This document shows, one piece after another, positions 59,198 to 64,000 of a stretch of DNA of 64,000 nucleotides. Source of the stretch: Orcinus orca (lineage: Eukaryota; Chordata; Mammalia; Artiodactyla; Delphinidae); the NCBI RefSeq assembly GCF_937001465.1, contig NW_026044101.1, forward strand, positions 1,550,001 to 1,614,000, in the 5' to 3' direction. A program made the position numbers and the translations under genes. The notes below the pieces were generated by a model that was given only the letters and a program-made list of their open reading frames with translations, was not told where the DNA came from and did not search any database. Each line of letters opens with the position of its first letter. Position 1 is the first letter of the stretch.

Positions 59198-59496
59198 GGG
59201 CAACAGGGCACCATGACGACTCATGTGAACATCACTTGACCTGGAGTTTCTCTCATAAAACAACAAGAGTGTGTCCCAAAAGAGTAGACTACTGCTTGCA
59301 GGACTTACTGCACCCAGAGGGGAGCTAATAATCTTGGCGGGGGAACCGTATATCACACTGTCACCATAGAAAAGCCTACAGACACCTTGATGATGGTGGC
59401 CAATAAGACCAGCTGGACTCCTGTTTACTTCAAAAGGCTGTTGACTCAGTGGCCATCATGGTCCTTGATCACCACTGACCCTGCACTGTCTGGGAG

Positions 59497-59622
59497 TTGA
59501 GCAGGCAGGGCTCTGACACCTGGTGCTGTTTGTACGTTAATTTAGGGGCCTAATTGAAGAAAGCGCAGACTACTGGTCAGAGCATCTAGGCTGGCAGAAA
59601 CGGTCAGCCTAAGGTGGCCGAA
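59497..59622 (+). pseudogene. Possible retroviral env transmembrane relic, unit C
   Basis: Counterpart of 18960-19085, with one change (aatttaggggcc) in the stretch after the CC motif. As weak as in unit A. Confidence 0.33.
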
Positions 59623-59916
59623 CAAATGTGGGGCGGGGTGAAACCGGCCCCCACAGCGTCTCTGCACATCTCTTTCCTGGACCCTTAAAGGTCATTAGAA
59701 TCTATAACACTTCCAATGCTGGTGCTCAGGTGGACGAGCAGGGAGGCAGGGGGCCTGGGGACAATCAACGTCACCTGGAGGTTGCTGGGGAGAAGCTCTG
59801 ACCCTCACCCCCGGGTATGAGGGCTCCCAACTCAGCACTCAGCAGTTACAGAAGAAGGGTCTGCACCCTCAGCACTCCAAGAATGAGGAACGGGACAAAA
59901 GGCAGAGGAGGGGTTT

Positions 59917-60397
59917 GTCCCCAGCAAAGCCCATTAAAAATCCCTGGGAGATAAAAATAGAATCTGGGCAATAAAGTCAAGTCTAACCTTTTTTATCCTT
60001 TGTGCTTTGTCTAATTTCATGTGCTCCTAGGGTCCCGCATGCAGAGGTTCCACACCCGGCACTTCAGACCAGATTTCCTAGTGCAGAATGGCTGGGACGA
60101 CACCTCAGCTCCTGGGGCCCAGTGCAGACTCCGCGATACAGAGCCTGAGCTGCAGCCAACCCGGCCCTCGAGAGCTCCGCCCCCTCCCTCCCACTGACTC
60201 TGACAGGATCTCTACACAGCAGCCCAGCCCACAGCCCACGGGGTAGTGCATGCTCTCACCTCTCCATTCTCTGATCAAAATATAAAGTTTCCTTTGCTTG
60301 TGAACCAAACTCAGTCTCGATCTGCTGGCCCCAATGACACTGGGCAGGGGGACACTTGTTGGGGTCCACTCTGGAGGATCAGTAACAGAAATTGAGA
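59917..60397 (+). mobile_element. LTR-like segment, unit C
   Basis: Same order of signals as unit A (aataaag near 59970, GC box near 60176, TATA-like site near 60280) with several private substitutions. Confidence 0.35.
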
Positions 60398-60720
60398 CTA
60401 TTGTAACCTCAATGAACAGATGTGTGAGCCAAACTGTAGTTAACATAGAACAGTGTATAAGGCTCGGGTAAAATAAGATGTTTCTAACACTTCCATTTGA
60501 TATTTCCATCACTTTATTATAAGCAAGTTCAGTGAAAAGGTTTGTCTTATTTGTCAGGTCAATATTAGAGAAACGAAGTGATTTCTTTCCAAGGATGTAC
60601 ATCTAATAATCTTGGTTAAAGCTTCAATCTTGTTTTAAATGCTTTTCCATTGAAAATGATACCTCTCTTTCAGCTCCCCCATTTCTGAGAAGTATAAAAT
60701 CTTATAATTTATTATTACCA
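60398..60720 (+). other. AT-rich spacer, unit C
   Basis: Counterpart of 19861-20183. Nothing recognisable. Confidence 0.4.
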
Positions 60721-60887
60721 AAGGGGAAAGGTGGGAGGAGGGATAAATTAACAGTTTGGGATTAACACATACACACTGCTATGTATAAAATAGATCATCA
60801 ACAAGGAACTACTGTATAGCACAGGGAACTACACTCAACATTTTGCAATAACCTATAAGGGGAAATAATCTGGAAAAGAATAGATAT
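60721..60887 (+). mobile_element. L1 3' UTR relic, unit C
   Basis: Counterpart of 20184-20350, one change near its end (atctggaaaag). Confidence 0.85.
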
Positions 60888-61690
60888 TTTTATTGTCATT
60901 GTCATCTATCAATGACAGTTAAAGTGTAACCTAAGGGAAGCTGGTGGTGAGTGCTTCTGACCCTGAAGACTTCAATCATCTAAAGTTTGGACTCTGCCTA
61001 CTTCCCAAGGCCCTTAATGAACATATGTGTAGCCGTAGCTTAAAAAATTCCCCAGTTTGGGTTTTGGGCAGACACTGATTTTGGAAAAGCCCTGGTGTTC
61101 TCCTTACATGAATGGGACTCTTCCTACTGCTAAAACATGTCTGTCACACCCAGAGGATGGTATACCGTCTGATCGGGAAGAGTTTGGAAAAGGCATCTCA
61201 TCTCCTCATCTCCTGGTGCTCGGGTTCACCCCTCCAGCGTCTTTACTAACAGTCTCCCCACTTGGAGATGTCAGCACTGTCAACATCCTGTTGCGTACAG
61301 TTTGGAATTTGTCCAGAGGATGAAGCGGAAGGATGAGGAACAATGAGAGACAAGTCCTAGGTGTTCAGACAGGCACATGTCACTCTAATTTCCAATCAGG
61401 AAGACGAATTGGCCAAAGGCTAGGGTTGCCCATGGAAACAGTATAGGGCTTGAGGAAATCCCGCTGCTTTGTGGCCAGTTCCCATAAACACAAGTTGAAC
61501 AATGGAACTCAGGGGCAGTAAAATTCACGAAACTGCAGAGTTGAAAATATCCATCACTGAAAAATGTCTTGAGGAAAGTCAGAGAAAAGGACTTGTAAGC
61601 AAGGGAGAATGGCAGGAAAGGGATCTGAGGAGGTAGAAAGGACTCGCCATTAAGCATGAGAAAAGGAGCTGAACATTGCCAACATTGCAG
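60888..61690 (+). repeat. Half satellite monomer, old type, unit C
   Basis: Counterpart of 20351-21150, with attgtcattgtcatc near 60893 in place of attgacatcctc. Confidence 0.85.
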
Positions 61691-63430
61691 TTGGCCAAAA
61701 AGGGTGTATGCATTTTTTTCTGTATATATTCAAGAAAAGGGCATACACTTTTTTAGCCAAGCAAACAGGTGGGCACTGGAAGTCAATACTACAAAAGATA
61801 TCACTTCGCATCAGTCAGAAGAGCCATCCTCATAAAGCGTAAACAACAGAAATGCAGGACAGGGCAAGGAGAAGAGGGAGCCCTGTGAGACTTATAGTGG
61901 AAATGTATATTGCCAACGGCCATTCTGGAGAAGTGTATTGTGTTTACTAAAGCATCTAAAAAATGAGCTACAGAGCATAGGGCACTTGCACTCATGGGCG
62001 TATATCTTGGGAAAAACAAAAATCGAGAGGACACAGGCACCCCAATGTTTACCCCCTCTCTGTTTAAAAGATCCTCGACTAGGATATAACTTAAATGTCT
62101 CTGGAGAGAAAAAATGGATAGAGATGTGGTACTTAGGTAGAGTGGAATATTATTCAGCCTGGAAATCAATGAAATATGGCCAGTTGTAACAACTCCGGAA
62201 GAGTTACGTATGATCATTCTAAGTGACATAATTCAAAAAGAAAAAGACACATATCATAAGATATCACTTAAAGGTGGAATCCAAAATGGCTACACATGAA
62301 ATAAATTACAAAACAAAAACATAGTCAAATATGTAGGAAACACGCATAAGGCTGCTAAACGGGAAAGGTGGGGAGGGGTGAGGCATCATCCAGGAGGTTG
62401 AAATTAGCAAAGATACCATTCCAAATACCAAACTGATAATCAACAAGGCCTACACGGTAGCTAAAAGAACTGCACTCAGCACACTCAAGTCACCGGAAAA
62501 GAATATATACGACTGGTAAGAATCTGAAAAAGAATTTACTGATGTCTCTCTGTACGTGAATCAAGTGGATGTACAGCAGCAAGAAACAGAGCTTTGAAAA
62601 TCAGCTGTAACCAATATAGTAATAAATTGAAAAAAATAAACGACAGAGAGACAGAGAAAACCTCTTACAACTTTTCCTCAGGGACGGTGATGCAACATGG
62701 ATTGAACACATCTAGACCCACAGCAGGATGAGACATAAGGCTGGAAACTGTTTGCACTAAGAGAAATGTGAGGTTGGGTGAGGAAATGCACACCCTTTAA
62801 AGTAATACTACCTGGTACCCATTCAATGGGTCCCAAATCTGCAGGTTCAAGGGATCTTCCTACAGCTAAAACATGCATGGAAAACCCAGAGGACTGTACA
62901 CCATGTGATCGGGAGATGTGTCTAAAATGCAGCTCATTTATCCTCTCCTGGTGCTCCTGTTCACCATTCCAGCCACGTTACTTAGAATCTCCCCACTTGG
63001 AGAATCAGCACATTTCAACTTCTGTTTCACACATTTTGCAAATTGTGAGGAGGATGAACGGGAAGAGGGGGAACCAATGAGAGAATAGTTGTAGGGGTTT
63101 GGACGGGCACATATCACTCTAATTTCCCATTAAGAATAAGAATTGAAAAAAGGCTCAGCCCGCCTCGCCGGAGCCAAAATAGGGCCTGAAGTATTCCTGC
63201 GGGTTTGAGGCCAGCTCACAAAAGAGCAACTTAAAAAATGGAGCTCAGGGTCACTGCAATTCACAAACCTGCAGAGTTATAAATGAAAACTAACATCCAA
63301 AACTATGTTGAGGTAAGGCAAAGAAGAGGATCTGAATGCAAGACAGAATTGCAAGAAACAGATTTCAAGAGATAGATTGGACTCGTCTTTAAAGCACATG
63401 AAAAGCGGCAGAATTTCGACAATGATGCAG
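61691..63430 (+). repeat. Satellite monomer, old type (1,740 bp), unit C
   Basis: The palindrome (61691-61760) has an extra left-arm change (tgcattttttt). The L1 ORF2 relic is shortened by a new stop near 62187. Otherwise it follows 21151-22889 closely. Confidence 0.9.
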
Positions 63431-64000
63431 TTGGCCCAAAAGGGCGTATGCGTTTTTTCCTGATTATATCCAGGAAAAAACGCATACGCACTTTATGGGC
63501 AACGAAGCAAGCAAGCAATGCAAATGTGCACAACAAAGAAGTCTCATTTCCCACCGGTCAAAAGGGCCATCCTAAAAAATTGTAAAAACCAGAAATGCAG
63601 GACAGGCCATGGAGAACAGGGAGCCTTTATACACTGATGGGCAGTGTGTGAACTGCTGAGAGCCACTCTGGAGAAGTGTATGGTGGTTCCTAAATCATCT
63701 AGAAAACAGAGCTACAGAGCATAGGACACTTCCAATCATGGGAGTATATCTAGGGAAGTCTAAAAATCAACAAGACACAAGCACACCACAGTTTAGGGCT
63801 ACTCTGTTTACAAGAACCTCAACTTCAGTACACCTTAAATATCCCAGGAAAGAGAATAATGGATAAAGAAGATGTGGTACTTATGTACAATGGAATATCT
63901 CTTCACCATGAAATCAATGTAATAAGGCTAGTAGAAGGATAAAGAGTGGATTTAGGTCCGATAATACTACTTGAAATAAGTCAAACAGAAAAAGAAACAT
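63431..64000 (+). repeat. Satellite monomer, old type, unit C, cut by window end
   Basis: The first 570 bp of the counterpart of 22890. The palindrome (63431-63502) matches that of unit A. The L1 relic here has a stop after codon 16 (near 63655). Confidence 0.9.

Larger units (their letters stand above)
55157..64000 (+). repeat. Complex higher-order repeat, copy C (partial, cut by window end)
   Basis: Matches unit A from 14617 at an offset of 40,536 to 40,540 bp. It is more diverged from A and B than those are from each other in the old-satellite and LTR-like parts, and it differs by a 3-bp insertion near 60895. The monomer before it belongs to the short-palindrome group, not to the first monomer type of units A and B. 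Confidence 0.9.

Noticed and set aside
1..64000. Spaced repeats suggestive of CRISPR, and bacterial operons
   Set aside because: Repeat period, L1, SINE and retroviral content are mammalian. No short direct repeats with regular unique spacers and no ribosome binding sites with long reading frames exist.

Overview
This window is eukaryotic heterochromatin from a cetacean, most likely a delphinoid toothed whale (dolphin, porpoise or beluga group). Two signs in the sequence point there. First, two copies of a tRNA-derived SINE of the CHR type known from whales, hippos and ruminants, in the form I associate with whales, sit at 5545 and 10510. Second, almost everything else is a tandem satellite with a period of about 1,578 bp. 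From memory, the 'common cetacean satellite' has repeats of about 1.58 kb in delphinoids and about 1.75 kb in other whales, and its derivation from the LINE-1 3' end has been proposed in the literature. I see no functional protein-coding gene, no RNA gene and no CRISPR. The short ORFs are by-products of the repeats.

Monomer anatomy, taking the palindrome as the start: a 72-bp inverted repeat (perfect in several copies, centre gaatatattc); a short spacer; about 400 bp descended from the end of L1 ORF2; about 350 bp descended from the L1 3' UTR; then about 670 bp of unknown origin. 'Young' monomers (about 1,578 bp) lack a block of about 167 bp that 'old' monomers (1,739 and 1,752 bp) keep. That block spans the L1 3' terminus with its A-rich end.

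Layout. 1-13,037: young monomers, with a 2.1-kb segmental duplication (offset 4,967 bp) that carries one SINE insertion twice. 13,038-24,641 and 24,642-36,246: two adjacent copies of a complex higher-order repeat of 11,605 bp. Each holds about 1.5 to 2 young monomers, a fresh L1 3' end, a 4-kb GC-rich block with a broken class I endogenous retrovirus (pol, a possible env trace and an LTR-like stretch), then old-type satellite. 36,247-55,156: a homogenised young array, including a fourfold dimer (period about 3,157 bp, 37,828-50,456) and a nearly identical tandem duplication of about 1,567 bp with centre-deleted palindromes (50,457-55,156). 55,157-64,000: a third, partial, slightly more diverged copy of the complex unit, cut by the window end.

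The most notable points are old and new satellite forms side by side, a retrovirus fragment carried along as part of a satellite unit, paired substitutions in the two palindrome arms, and precise deletions at the palindrome centre. All comparisons were made by eye, and no homology search was run.
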